Positions 1 to 11,000 of a DNA stretch of 35,657 nt are shown in pieces (the first letter of the stretch is position 1; every line of letters begins with the position of its first letter). Below the pieces are notes generated by a model. That model had not been told where the DNA came from and did no database searches. It saw nothing but the letters and a program-made list of their open reading frames with translations. The DNA lies in the NCBI GenBank assembly GCA_029258605.1, contig JARHYE010000064.1, positions 1-35,657 on the forward strand, given 5' to 3'. This DNA comes from Ruminococcus sp. GTDB lineage: Bacteria > Bacillota > Clostridia > Lachnospirales > Lachnospiraceae. The position numbers and the translations under genes are program-made.

Positions 1-409
1 TATTTCTGCACACAGAGAACCGGATGTATTCTTTGAATGGGCAAAGAGTGCAGAAAAAGATGGAGTAAAAGTGATTATTGCAGGAGCAGGAATGGCAGCA
101 CATCTTCCAGGAATGTGTGCAGCATTAGTTCCGATACCAGTAATCGGAGTTCCAATCTCAGGAAGTAATCTGGATGGACAGGATGCATTGTTCTCAATTG
201 TTCAGATGCCACCAGGAATCCCAGTTGCTACAGTTGCGATTGACGGAGGAATGAACGCCGGTATTTTGGCAGCAAAAATTCTTGCAGTATCTGATATGGA
301 ACTATTGGAAAAACTGAAACAGCATTCCCAAGAAATGAAGGAAACTGTACAGGCAAAAGCAGATAAACTTGATAAACTTGGATATGAGGCATATATGGCT
401 TCAAAGTAA
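1..409 (+). CDS. purE: 5-(carboxyamino)imidazole ribonucleotide mutase (PurE), 5'-truncated by window edge
   Basis: Frame 2 is open from the window start (ISAHREPDVFFEWAK...IIAGAGMAAHLPGMCAALVPIPVIGVPISG...DGQDALFSIVQMPPGIPVATVAI), typical of PurE; followed by purM-purN-purD. Confidence 0.95.
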   Translation, partial: ISAHREPDVFFEWAKSAEKDGVKVIIAGAGMAAHLPGMCAALVPIPVIGVPISGSNLDGQDALFSIVQMPPGIPVATVAIDGGMNAGILAAKILAVSDMELLEKLKQHSQEMKETVQAKADKLDKLGYEAYMASK

Positions 410-468
410 GAAAGTTTAAACTACGAAATCGGATATAGATAGTGTCAGACAGATAAGGAGATAAAATC

Positions 469-1494
469 ATGGATTACAAAAACGCAGGTGTAGATATTGA
501 AGCAGGTTATAGATCAGTAGAACTTATGAAGAAGCATGTTATGGAAACAATGAGATCAGAGGTTCTTACAAATATTGGTGGTTTTTCTGGGGCATTTTCT
601 TTGGAGAAATTCAAAAATATGGAAAAACCAACATTAGTATCAGGAACAGATGGAGTTGGTACAAAATTAAAACTAGCATTTCTTCTTGATCAACATGATA
701 CCATTGGAATTGATTGCGTAGCAATGTGTGTAAACGACATCGCATGTGCAGGAGGAGAGCCTTTATTTTTCCTTGATTACATTGCATGTGGAAAGAATGT
801 TCCAGAAAAGATCGCTACAATCGTAAGTGGAGTTGCAGATGGATGTAAACAATCCGATGCAGCGCTGATTGGTGGAGAAACTGCGGAAATGCCAGGATTT
901 TATCCAGAGGATGAGTATGATCTTGCGGGATTTGCAGTCGGAATCGTAGATGAGAAAGATTTAATTACAGGAAAGGATCTTGAAGCAGGAGATGTCCTGA
1001 TTGGCATGGCATCTTCAGGCGTACATAGCAATGGATTCTCTCTTGTTCGTAAAGTATTTAAAATGGAAAAAGAAGTGTTAGAGACATACCATGAAAAACT
1101 TGGTTGTACATTAGGAGAAGCACTTCTTGCTCCAACAAAAATATATGTAAAAGCACTTCGCAGTGTAAAAGAAGCAGGCGTTACTATAAAAGCGTGCAGC
1201 CACATTACAGGAGGAGGCTTCTATGAAAATGTTCCTCGTATGTTGAAAGAAGGAACACATGCAGTTGTTGAAAAAGACAGCTATCCAGTTCCACCAGTTT
1301 TTGCTATGCTCCAGGAGGAAGGAAAAATTGAGGAACAGATGATGTACAATACGTTTAATATGGGACTTGGTATGATTCTTGCGGTTAGAAAAGAAGATGT
1401 GGATCAAACACTTCAGGCAATCAAAGAAGCAGGAGAACAACCATACATTGTAGGTCGAATCGAGGCAGGAGAAAAAGGAGTTACTTTATGTTAA
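469..1494 (+). CDS. purM: phosphoribosylformylglycinamidine cyclo-ligase
   Basis: 341 aa; [56 protein letters not shown] aaggag upstream. Confidence 0.97.
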   Translation: MDYKNAGVDIEAGYRSVELMKKHVMETMRSEVLTNIGGFSGAFSLEKFKNMEKPTLVSGTDGVGTKLKLAFLLDQHDTIGIDCVAMCVNDIACAGGEPLFFLDYIACGKNVPEKIATIVSGVADGCKQSDAALIGGETAEMPGFYPEDEYDLAGFAVGIVDEKDLITGKDLEAGDVLIGMASSGVHSNGFSLVRKVFKMEKEVLETYHEKLGCTLGEALLAPTKIYVKALRSVKEAGVTIKACSHITGGGFYENVPRMLKEGTHAVVEKDSYPVPPVFAMLQEEGKIEEQMMYNTFNMGLGMILAVRKEDVDQTLQAIKEAGEQPYIVGRIEAGEKGVTLC

Positions 1495-2114
1495 GAGTCG
1501 TAGTTCTTGTTTCCGGAGGAGGTACGAATCTTCAGGCAATTATAGATCGTGTGGAAAGTGGATTGATCCATGACACCAAGATTGTAGGAGTCATTAGTAA
1601 CAACAAAAATGCATATGCGCTTGAGCGTGCAAAAGCACATGGTATCGATCAAGTATGCGTTTCACCAAAAGATTATGAAACAAGAGAAATATTTAATGAT
1701 GAACTGTTAAAAACTGTGCGCTCTTTTTCACCAGATCTTATTGTACTTGCTGGATTTTTGGTAGTGATTCCACCAGCCATGATTCAGGAATATAAGAATC
1801 GAATGATTAATATTCATCCGTCTTTGATCCCAGCCTTTTGCGGAAAAGGATTTTATGGGTTAAAAGTACATGAAGCTGCGCTTAAAAGAGGGGTAAAGGT
1901 AGTAGGTGCTACGGTACACTTTGTAGATGAGGGTACAGATACAGGACCGATTATTTTACAAAAGGCGGTAGAAGTAGAGCAGGGCGATACACCAGAGAGT
2001 CTTCAGCTACGAGTCATGCAGCAGGCAGAGTGGAAAATCTTGCCAGAAGCAATTGACTTGTTTGCCAGAGGAAGGATTCAGGTGGTAGATGGAAAAGCAG
2101 TGATTCACAAATAG
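1488..2114 (+). CDS. purN: phosphoribosylglycinamide formyltransferase
   Basis: 208 aa; [40 protein letters not shown]; overlaps purM by 7 nt. Confidence 0.97.
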   Translation: MLRVVVLVSGGGTNLQAIIDRVESGLIHDTKIVGVISNNKNAYALERAKAHGIDQVCVSPKDYETREIFNDELLKTVRSFSPDLIVLAGFLVVIPPAMIQEYKNRMINIHPSLIPAFCGKGFYGLKVHEAALKRGVKVVGATVHFVDEGTDTGPIILQKAVEVEQGDTPESLQLRVMQQAEWKILPEAIDLFARGRIQVVDGKAVIHK

Positions 2115-2126
2115 AGGAGACTTACA

Positions 2127-3398
2127 ATGAAAGTATTAATTGTTGGAAGTGGCGGAAGAGAACATGCCATTGCAGCAGGGGTTGCAAAAAGCAGAAAAGT
2201 AGATGAAATTTTTTGTGCACCAGGAAACGCAGGGATTGCAGAGATTGCAAAATGTGTGGAAATTGGAGCCATGGAATTTGAGAAACTGGTTTCTTTTGCA
2301 AAAGAGGAACAGATCGACCTTGTAGTTGTTGGTATGGATGATCCACTGGTAGGTGGTTTGGTAGATTTACTAGAAGCGGAAGGGATTCGTACATTTGGAC
2401 CACGTAAAAATGCAGCAATCCTGGAGGGATCAAAAGCGTTTTCAAAAAACTTAATGAAAAAGTATCAGATTCCTACAGCAGCGTATGAAACCTTTACGGA
2501 TTCAAAGGAAGCGATCCAGTATCTTGAAACAGCAAAATTTCCAATTGTACTCAAAGCGGATGGACTTGCCCTTGGAAAAGGAGTATTAATTTGTAATACA
2601 CTAGAGGAAGCAAAAGAAGGCGTAAAATCACTGATGTTGGATAAGAAATTTGGAACTGCCGGAAATGAAATTGTGATTGAAGAATTTATGACAGGCAGGG
2701 AGGTTTCCGTCCTTTCTTTTGTAGATGGAAAGACAATCAAAACGATGACATCTGCACAAGATCATAAGCGTGCAGGTGATGGGGACACTGGTCTTAATAC
2801 AGGGGGAATGGGAACATTTTCCCCAAGTCCTTTCTACACAAAGGAGGTAGAAGCGTTCTGTAATCAACACATTTATCAGGCGACAGTAGATGCTATGCGT
2901 CAAGAAGGCAGGGAATTCAAAGGAATCATCTTTTTCGGATTAATGCTCACAGAAGAAGGTCCAAAAGTGTTAGAATATAATGCAAGATTTGGGGATCCAG
3001 AGGCTCAGGTTGTTCTTCCACGTATGAAGAGCGATCTTGTAGAAGTTATGGAAGCATGTATAGATGGTACCCTAGATCAAGTGGATCTTCAGTTTGAAGA
3101 TAATGCGGCTGTCTGTGTTGTTCTTGCATCGGATGGATACCCAGTGAGCTATGAAAAAGGATTTCCAATTCAGGGACTTGAGAAGTTTCAAGATCAGGAT
3201 ACCTATTATTGTTTCCACGCAGGAACAGCTCTGAAAGATGGAAAGATTGTAACCAATGGTGGACGTGTACTTGGGATTACAGCGAAGGGAAAAGATTTAA
3301 AAGAAGCACGGGCAAATGCTTATGCTGCGACAGACTGGATACAGTTTGAAAATAAATATATGCGCCACGATATAGGAAAGGCTATAGATGAGGCATAA
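2127..3398 (+). CDS. purD: phosphoribosylamine--glycine ligase
   Basis: 423 aa; MKVLIVGSGGREHAIA, ATP-grasp, LNTGGMGTFSPSPF, LEYNARFGDPEAQVVLPR. Confidence 0.97.
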   Translation: MKVLIVGSGGREHAIAAGVAKSRKVDEIFCAPGNAGIAEIAKCVEIGAMEFEKLVSFAKEEQIDLVVVGMDDPLVGGLVDLLEAEGIRTFGPRKNAAILEGSKAFSKNLMKKYQIPTAAYETFTDSKEAIQYLETAKFPIVLKADGLALGKGVLICNTLEEAKEGVKSLMLDKKFGTAGNEIVIEEFMTGREVSVLSFVDGKTIKTMTSAQDHKRAGDGDTGLNTGGMGTFSPSPFYTKEVEAFCNQHIYQATVDAMRQEGREFKGIIFFGLMLTEEGPKVLEYNARFGDPEAQVVLPRMKSDLVEVMEACIDGTLDQVDLQFEDNAAVCVVLASDGYPVSYEKGFPIQGLEKFQDQDTYYCFHAGTALKDGKIVTNGGRVLGITAKGKDLKEARANAYAATDWIQFENKYMRHDIGKAIDEA

Positions 3399-3437
3399 TC
3401 TTTTTAAAATCTGGCGCAAATGACAAGGAGGAGCGAA

Positions 3438-4094
3438 TTGAAGGAATTATTAGAACAAACGCTTCCGTTTTGGCCAGATCTAAAAAAAGAAGAACAAGAC
3501 TTGCTTATTCATCGAGTTTCAGAAAGTTTTCTTGAAAAAGGATCCATGCTTCATTATGGAGGAAAGCAATGCGCAGGTGTTCAGATTATCAAAGAAGGAC
3601 AGGCGAGGGTTTTTATTACATCGCCATCGGGAGGAGAAATTACGTTGTTTCGTCTCGTAGATGGGGATGTTAGTATTTTAAGTGCTGCCTGCATGATGCG
3701 TGGCTTGGATATAGAGCTTGATATGGAGGTGGAAACAGATAGCGTAATCTGTACGATCCCAAAGCAAGTTTATAAAGAAATTAGCGAAAATAATGTGAAA
3801 GTTAAGGATTATACGATGGAACTTCTATCAGAAAAATTTTCTGATATTATGTGGCTTTTTAATCAGTATGTGTTTTCGAATGTTGCATCAAGACTTGCAG
3901 ATACTCTTCTTGAACATCGTGCTTTGAGTGGAAGTGACCGGTTAAAAATAACGCACGATGCATTGGCAAGAGATCTTGGAACCGCAAGAGAAGTGGTGAC
4001 ACGACTTTTAAAACAGTTTCAAAAAGATGGCATTGTAAAAGTCTCAAGGGGGATTATTGAGATCCTGGATGTGAAAAAGTTAGGAAAAGTTTAA
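3438..4094 (+). CDS. Crp/Fnr-family transcriptional regulator
   Basis: cNMP-like beta domain followed by C-terminal HTH (LARDLGTAREVVTRLLKQFQKDGIVKVSRGIIEI). TTG at 3438 follows AAGGAGG (3425-3431) by 6 nt, so it is preferred over the ORF-track ATG at 3420, which lies upstream of that RBS. Confidence 0.88.
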   Translation: MKELLEQTLPFWPDLKKEEQDLLIHRVSESFLEKGSMLHYGGKQCAGVQIIKEGQARVFITSPSGGEITLFRLVDGDVSILSAACMMRGLDIELDMEVETDSVICTIPKQVYKEISENNVKVKDYTMELLSEKFSDIMWLFNQYVFSNVASRLADTLLEHRALSGSDRLKITHDALARDLGTAREVVTRLLKQFQKDGIVKVSRGIIEILDVKKLGKV

Positions 4095-4121
4095 AGACTT
4101 TGTTGATAAAGATTGCACTTT

Positions 4122-4136
4122 TGTGATATTATCACA
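4122..4136. promoter_or_regulatory. Perfect 7-1-7 palindrome TGTGATA-T-TATCACA, candidate Crp/Fnr-family operator
   Basis: Read directly in the crp/fnr-trxA intergenic region; half-sites TGTGA/TCACA resemble Crp-type sites, but with a 5-nt spacer. Confidence 0.55.
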
Positions 4137-4153
4137 GAAAATGAGGAAAGATA

Positions 4154-4162
4154 TGATATAAT
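4154..4162 (+). promoter_or_regulatory. Extended -10 promoter element TGATATAAT upstream of trxA
   Basis: TG-N-TATAAT with no good -35; the palindrome centre lies about 40 nt upstream of the expected start site. Confidence 0.5.
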
Positions 4163-4221
4163 AAACTCATCAAAAACATTTGTATTGTGAAAAATAAAAT
4201 CAAATTAAAGGAGAAGTCGTT

Positions 4222-4530
4222 ATGTCAGTATTAAAAGTTACAACAGAAAATTTTGAGCAGGAAGTTATGAACGCAGAGCAGACCGTTCTTGTAGATTTTT
4301 ACGCAGACTGGTGTGGCCCATGTAAGATGATGGGACCTGTTATGGAAGAAATCGCAAATGAAAGAGAAGATGTGAAAGTTGTTAAGATCAATGTAGATGA
4401 TGATATGGACATTGCACAGAAATTTGGAGTTATGAGTATCCCTACATTTATCGTATTTAAAAAAGGTCAGATGGCTGGAAGAAAGATGGGAGCAAATCAA
4501 AAGAGTGATATGCTTGCTATGTTAGACTAA
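4222..4530 (+). CDS. trxA: thioredoxin
   Basis: 102 aa with WCGPCKMM active site and IPTF cis-Pro; RBS aaaggag. Confidence 0.97.
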   Translation: MSVLKVTTENFEQEVMNAEQTVLVDFYADWCGPCKMMGPVMEEIANEREDVKVVKINVDDDMDIAQKFGVMSIPTFIVFKKGQMAGRKMGANQKSDMLAMLD

Positions 4531-4578
4531 GAAAGTTTCTTTCGATACTTTTTATCCTACTATACACATAAAATTAAG

Positions 4579-4613
4579 AAGAGAATCACCATCCTATGGT
4601 GGTTCTCTTTTTT
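4579..4613 (+). terminator. Rho-independent terminator after trxA
   Basis: agagaatcaccat-cct-atggtggttctct stem followed by TTTTTT. Confidence 0.85.
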
Positions 4614-4668
4614 AGTTTGTGCTAAACTATAGAGAACAATAGAAAGAATGATACGTGCAGGAGGCAAT

Positions 4669-7600
4669 ATGGGATTACAATTTATTTTTGGAAATGCAGG
4701 ATCTGGAAAATCTCATTATTTATATCAATCTGTCATAGAAGAATCTATGAAACATGCAAATAAAAATTATATTGTGCTTGTCCCAGAGCAGTTTACAATG
4801 CAGACACAAAAGGATTTTTGTACGATGCATCCACGACATGGGATTATGAATATCGATGTACTGAGTTTTGGAAGACTTGCACATCGAATTTTTGAAGAAT
4901 CTGGTGGAAACAAAAAAATTGTTTTAGACGATGAGGGGAAAAATCTGATCCTGAGAAAAATTGCTGGAAAATATGAAGATGAATTTACGGTATTTAAAGG
5001 GAATTTAAAAAAGCAAGGATATATCAGTGAAATAAAATCGGTCATCTCAGAGTTTACCCAGTATGGGATTGGATTTGAAGAATTGGATCAGTTTTTGCAT
5101 ACGCTAGATGAAAAAAGCAATCTGTACTACAAGTTAAAAGACATTCAAACAGTTTATGAGGGATTTGAAGAATATCTAGCGGATCGATATATTACCAACG
5201 AAGAGATTTTAGATCTTTTAAGTGACCTTGTCCCAAGTTCTAAAATTTTAAAAGATAGTGTTGTAGTGTTGGATGGATTTACAGGGTTTACACCAGTGCA
5301 AGTTAGGCTGCTTGGAGAACTGATGGGGGTCTGTGAGAAAGTAGTTGTTACAGTTTTGATGGATGAACGGGAAGATCCTTACGTTTATCAGCATCCCTAT
5401 CAGTTATTTGCGCTTAGTAAACAAATGGTTTCTAGTCTCGTAAAATGTGCCAAAGAGCACCATGTTGAGGTAGAAAAAGAGGTGAAACTTTATAGCCGTC
5501 CGACGAGAAGATTTCAAAAGAATGAGGCGTTGGATTTTCTAGAAGCGCAGATTTTTCGCCCAGTGAGAAGACAATATCATAAAGAGCAAGAGTCCATTGA
5601 AATTCATGTTGCAAGAAATCCCAAAAAAGAAGCCGAGTATGTGGCAGGTCAGATTCGAAAACTGGTACGTGAAAAAGGATATCATTATCGCGAAATTGCA
5701 ATTATAGCCAGTGATCTAAGCGTCTATGAAGACTGGGTGGAAAAAGCGTTGGAAAAGTATGATATACCAGTTTTTACGGATTACAAAAAAAGTATCCTTT
5801 TAAATGCTTTTGTGGAATACATTCGAAGTTTACTTTCCATGGCGGAGCAAAAATTTTCTTATGAGAGTGTATTTCGTTATTTACGAACGGGGATGACGGG
5901 ATTTACTCCACAAGAAGTGGATGCAATAGAAAATTATGTGCTGGCTTGTGGAATCAAAGGTTACAAGGCATGGCAGGCCGGGTGGACAAAAGAAACAAGG
6001 GAAGCAAAGGCGGAAGAATTAGAAGGATTAAATCGTTTAAGAGTACGTTTTGTTGAACAGTTGGATGAGCTTATGTTTGTTTTGAAACAAAGATATAAGA
6101 CCGTGAAGGATGTAACGACTTCTTTATATGAATTTTTAGTAAAACAAGATTGCCAGTTAAAGTTAAAAGAAATGGAACTTAGATTTCAGGAACAAGGGGA
6201 ACTTGCTCTGGCAAAAGAATATGCCCAAATTTATCGAATTGTGATTGAATTGTTTGACAAATTTGTTGACTTACTAGGAGAGGAACGTATTTCTTTAGCA
6301 GAATATTGCGAACTTCTTGATGCAGGTCTTGAGGAGGCAAAGGTAGGAGTAATTCCACCAAGTTTGGACCAGGTTGTAGTGGGAGATATGCAAAGAAGCC
6401 GTCTTACAGATATCCAGGTTTTATTTTTTATGGGAGCCAATGATACATTACTTCCAGGAAATTTAGGACAAGGAGGTATCTTGTCAGAAAGTGACAGAGA
6501 AAAGTTTGAAAAAAATAAGATGTCTTTATCACCTTTGAGCAAGGAAAAAACGTACATTCAGAAATTTTATTTGTATATGAATCTTACAAAGCCAAAAGAA
6601 ACCCTTTTTCTTTCTTATTGTAAAGTCTCTTCGGACGGGAAAAGTCTGCGCCCAGCTTATCTTGTGCAGGAAATAAGAAAGTTGTACCCAACAATAACCG
6701 TAAAAGATGAAGAAAAACGGACTTTAAAAGAGCAGGAACTTACCATGTCGAGTGTAAAAGAATATGTGATCAGGGGGGTACAAAAAAAAGAGGAAGAGTT
6801 ATCGGACGAATGGAAGGAGCTGTACTCCTGTTATGGTAGAAACAATAAAGAAGAGGTCAAGAAAATTTTAGATGCAGCATTCTATAAGAAAGAAAAGGAA
6901 GTACTTACAAAAGAACAAGTTGAAAAATTATATGAGGATGTGTCAAGGTTTAGTGTGACACGATTGGAACAGTTTGCATCTTGTGCATATGCCCATTTTT
7001 TAAACTATGGTTTGGAACTTTCAGACAGAGAAACGTATGAATTTGCACCAGTAGATCTGGGAAACATTGTGCATCGTGCCATGGAATTTTATGCACAGAA
7101 ATTAAAAGAATATCAGTTATCCTGGGAGATTGAAGACGAACAATTACGCAGGCAGATCGTGGATGAGAGTGTAGAAAAAAGTATGAAGTCCTACGAAAAT
7201 TCGGTGCTATATAGTACGGCACGGAACGAATATTTAATCACGCGAATCAAAAATCTGGTAGATCGTTCGGTGTGGGCGGTTGCAAAGCAGATGGAAAAGG
7301 GTGATTTCAAACCTGTTGGATATGAAGTGAAATTTAAAAGTGGGAAAATAGACCGAGTAGATACATGTGAAGATGAAGAACAGGTTTATGTAAAAGTAGT
7401 CGATTATAAAACCGGGATGAAACAATTTGATTTAAATTCCTTTTATCATGGACTGCAAATGCAGTTGCTTATTTATTTAAATGCAGCACTTGAAATGGAA
7501 AAGAAGCGTTCTTTTGGAAAAGAGGTGGTTCCAGCAGGAATGTTTTATTATCGCATGAAAGATCCTTTTGTTGAGAAAACCTCAGATGTTGAAAAATCAA

Positions 7601-8013
7601 TTTTAAAAGAATTGCGTTTGGATGGTCTTGTGAATGCGGATTCCAAGGTACTTGAGCATTTGGAACATGGATTGCAAGGGACCTCGGATTATATTCCAAT
7701 TGGAATTAAGAAGGATGGAAGTTTAAGTGCAAATTCAAAAGCGGTCATGCAAGAAGAATTTGAAGAAATTCTACGGTTTGCCAAAGTAAAAGAAAAACAG
7801 TTAAAAAAAGGCGTCGTGTCGGGAGAAGTGGAGATTCATCCATATGAAATAGCAGGAACAACGGCTTGTGACTATTGTCCATATCAAGATATTTGTGGAT
7901 TTGATCCCTTATTAGATGGGTGTGATTATAAAAAGATCAGAAAACAAAGCACAGAAGAAATTATGGAAAAAATCAAAGAGGAACTGAAAAAGGAGCAGAA
8001 GCAATGGGAGTAA
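4669..8013 (+). CDS. addB: ATP-dependent helicase/nuclease AddB
   Basis: Walker-like GNAGSGKS, RecB-type nuclease VVDYKTG, C-terminal CDYCPYQDIC Fe-S cysteines; start ATG 4669 preceded by GCAGGAGG (the ORF track uses 4648). Confidence 0.95.
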   Translation: MGLQFIFGNAGSGKSHYLYQSVIEESMKHANKNYIVLVPEQFTMQTQKDFCTMHPRHGIMNIDVLSFGRLAHRIFEESGGNKKIVLDDEGKNLILRKIAGKYEDEFTVFKGNLKKQGYISEIKSVISEFTQYGIGFEELDQFLHTLDEKSNLYYKLKDIQTVYEGFEEYLADRYITNEEILDLLSDLVPSSKILKDSVVVLDGFTGFTPVQVRLLGELMGVCEKVVVTVLMDEREDPYVYQHPYQLFALSKQMVSSLVKCAKEHHVEVEKEVKLYSRPTRRFQKNEALDFLEAQIFRPVRRQYHKEQESIEIHVARNPKKEAEYVAGQIRKLVREKGYHYREIAIIASDLSVYEDWVEKALEKYDIPVFTDYKKSILLNAFVEYIRSLLSMAEQKFSYESVFRYLRTGMTGFTPQEVDAIENYVLACGIKGYKAWQAGWTKETREAKAEELEGLNRLRVRFVEQLDELMFVLKQRYKTVKDVTTSLYEFLVKQDCQLKLKEMELRFQEQGELALAKEYAQIYRIVIELFDKFVDLLGEERISLAEYCELLDAGLEEAKVGVIPPSLDQVVVGDMQRSRLTDIQVLFFMGANDTLLPGNLGQGGILSESDREKFEKNKMSLSPLSKEKTYIQKFYLYMNLTKPKETLFLSYCKVSSDGKSLRPAYLVQEIRKLYPTITVKDEEKRTLKEQELTMSSVKEYVIRGVQKKEEELSDEWKELYSCYGRNNKEEVKKILDAAFYKKEKEVLTKEQVEKLYEDVSRFSVTRLEQFASCAYAHFLNYGLELSDRETYEFAPVDLGNIVHRAMEFYAQKLKEYQLSWEIEDEQLRRQIVDESVEKSMKSYENSVLYSTARNEYLITRIKNLVDRSVWAVAKQMEKGDFKPVGYEVKFKSGKIDRVDTCEDEEQVYVKVVDYKTGMKQFDLNSFYHGLQMQLLIYLNAALEMEKKRSFGKEVVPAGMFYYRMKDPFVEKTSDVEKSILKELRLDGLVNADSKVLEHLEHGLQGTSDYIPIGIKKDGSLSANSKAVMQEEFEEILRFAKVKEKQLKKGVVSGEVEIHPYEIAGTTACDYCPYQDICGFDPLLDGCDYKKIRKQSTEEIMEKIKEELKKEQKQWE

Positions 8014-11000
8014 ACTGGACAGCAGAACAACAAAAAGTTATAGATCTTAGAAATCGAAATATTCTTGTATCTGCCGCAGCTGGATCAGGAAAGACAGCTG
8101 TTCTTGTAGAACGAATCATTACAATGCTCACAGACAAGAAAAATCCTGTGGATGTGGACCGGTTGTTGATTGTAACTTTTACAGAGGCAGCAGCAGCAGA
8201 AATGAAAGAAAGAATTGCAAATGCTATAGAAAAAGCACTGGAAGAGGAACCAGAAAATGTTCATCTTCAAAGACAGGCAACCTTGATCCATAGTGCATTG
8301 ATTACCACAATCCATAGTTTTTGCTTATCTGTCATAAGAGACTACTTTCATGTATTGGATATGGATCCGGGATTTCGAATTGCAGATGAAGGAGAGTTAA
8401 AGCTACTAAAACAAGATGTTTTAGAAGAACTATTAGAAGCTTGTTATGAACAAAAAAATCCGGAATTTCTAGATTTTGTAGAAAAGTTTGGAACAGGAAG
8501 AAATGATAAAAAAATAGAAGAAATTATTCTGCAGTTGTATGAATATACAAGAGGATATCCGCAACCAGAACAGTGGCTTCTTGCATGCGAAGAGATGTAC
8601 CAGGAAGAATCTACAAAGTTCGACTGGAGTTCTTATGTTGTTTCCATGACAAAAGAGCGAATTTTAGAACTACAACAGCCGGTAGAAGAGGCGATACGAA
8701 TCTGTGAGGAAGCAGATGGCCCATATATGTATGGGGAGATGTGTGAGAAAGATGAAGCACTTCTTGAAAAACTGTTACAGTGCAGTACGTATGAAACGAT
8801 GTATGAGTTGCTGCGCAAAATTTCCTGGGCACGTTTATCAACAAAAAAAGATGAAACCGTAAATGAAGAAAAAAAATCGCAAGTAAAAGCATTGAGAGAG
8901 GTTGTAAAAAAAAGAATCAAAGACTTGGGAGAAAAATATTTTTATGCTCCGCTAGACGAATTAAAAAAAGATATCGTTCTTGCTTCTTCGAGTGTGTCTA
9001 TGTTATGTCAGCTTGTGAATGCTTTTGAACAAAAATATCAAGAGAAAAAACAAGGCAAAAATCTTATAGATTTTTCGGATATGGAACATTACGCATTAAA
9101 AATTCTCACAGAAGAAGAAAATGGAACATTAGTGCCATCTAAAGTGGCCAAGGAATATCAAGAGAAATTTGTAGAAGTAATGATCGATGAGTATCAAGAT
9201 AGTAATTTGATTCAGGAAGCAATTTTGACTAGCGTATCAACCATTCATCAAAACGCTTATAATATTTTTATGGTAGGAGATGTGAAACAAAGTATTTATC
9301 GTTTCCGGTTATCAAGACCAGAACTTTTCATGGAAAAATATGATACGTATAGTCAGGAAGACAGTAAGATGCAGCGAATTGACCTTCACAAAAATTTTCG
9401 AAGCAGAGAAGAGGTACTAGATTGTGTTAACTTTATCTTTCGTCAGATTATGAGAAAGGAAATTGGGGGAGTATCTTATGATGATCATGCAGCGTTGTAT
9501 AAAGGGGCAGATTACGAACAGCAACTAGATGAATTTGGAGACTCCATCAACAAAGTGGAATTCATTCTTCTGGATCCTTCCATAGACGAAGAAACGACAG
9601 ATGAATGGGAGGAGACAGGTGCCCAGATGGAGGCGAGAGTGGTTGCAAAACGCATCAAGGAACTTCGAAAAAATGGAAGGGTTTTAGATAAAGAAACGGG
9701 AGAATATAGAGCCCCTAATTATAAAGACATTGTGATTCTTACAAGGAGTAGAAAAGGATGGGCAGATATTTTTACCGAAGTTCTTATGGAGGAAGGAATT
9801 CCAGCATATTCAGGTGGAACAGAAGGGTACTTTGAGACGTATGAAATTAGTGTTCTACTAGACTATCTGAAAATTCTTGACAATTTCCGCCAAGAAATGC
9901 CGTTAACGGCAGTGCTAACTTCACCATTTGCAGGGATCTCAGCAAAACAATTGGCTAAAATAAAAATAAAATTCCCAGAACATACATTTTACGAGGCAGT
10001 GGTTCTCTATGCAAAAGAGGAAGTATGTGATGTAGAACTTCAAAAGCAATTGCAAGATTTTCTGAAAACATATTCTGTTTTTCGAGACAAAATTCCATTT
10101 ATGGCCATTCATGATCTACTATGGGAAATTCTTGAAACAACAGGCTATAAACAATTTATAAGTGCAATGCCAGGAGGGGCACAAAGAGAAGCGAATATTG
10201 AAATGCTTTTAGAAAAAGCAGCAACGTTTGAAAAAACAAGTTACAAAGGTTTGTTTAACTTTGTGCGTTATATCGAGCAATTAAAAAAATATGATGTAGA
10301 TTATGGAGAAGCGAGCATAGAAGATGAACAATCAGATACAGTACGCATTATGACCATTCATAAAAGTAAAGGACTTGAATTTCCGATTGTGTTTGTATCT
10401 GGTATGGGAAAAAAATTTAATGGACGTGAATTATCCAGCGAAATCATACTCCATTCTCAATTAGGAATCGGAATCAATGCGATGGATTTAAAAAACAGAA
10501 CCAAAAGTCCTACCATTTTGAAAAAGATGATTCAAGAGCAATTATCTATTGAAAGTCTTGGGGAAGAGTTGAGAGTCTTATATGTGGCGCTGACAAGAGC
10601 CAAAGAGAAGTTGATCATGACCGGACAGCTATCAGAAGCAGAAGAAAAAATTGAAAAACAAAGACAGCTTTTACGGGCAGATCAAAAGAAACAGACGCTT
10701 CCTGTTTACTCCATTATGTCGGCAAAGTGTTATTTGGATTGGATCATTCCTTGCATTGCACAAAGTACAAAAGAATTGCCAATTGAGGTAAAGATTGTGT
10801 CAGGGAAAACAATCAATCAAGAGAGCAATCGAGAATGTTTGAAAACAATCATAGAAAGAGAGACACTAGAACGGATTGATGTGGATCAGATTTATGAGGA
10901 TGAAATTAAGAACCAGTTAGAGGAACAGCTTGCATACGTATATCCTTTTTATTCCGAGCGAACAAGAAAAATGAAGTTTACCGTTTCTGAGCTAAAAAAA

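Noticed and set aside
900-1440. Antisense ORFs (900..1205 and 1111..1440, -)
   Set aside because: They lie fully inside purM on the opposite strand, have low-complexity Phe/Ser/Cys-rich translations and no family resemblance.
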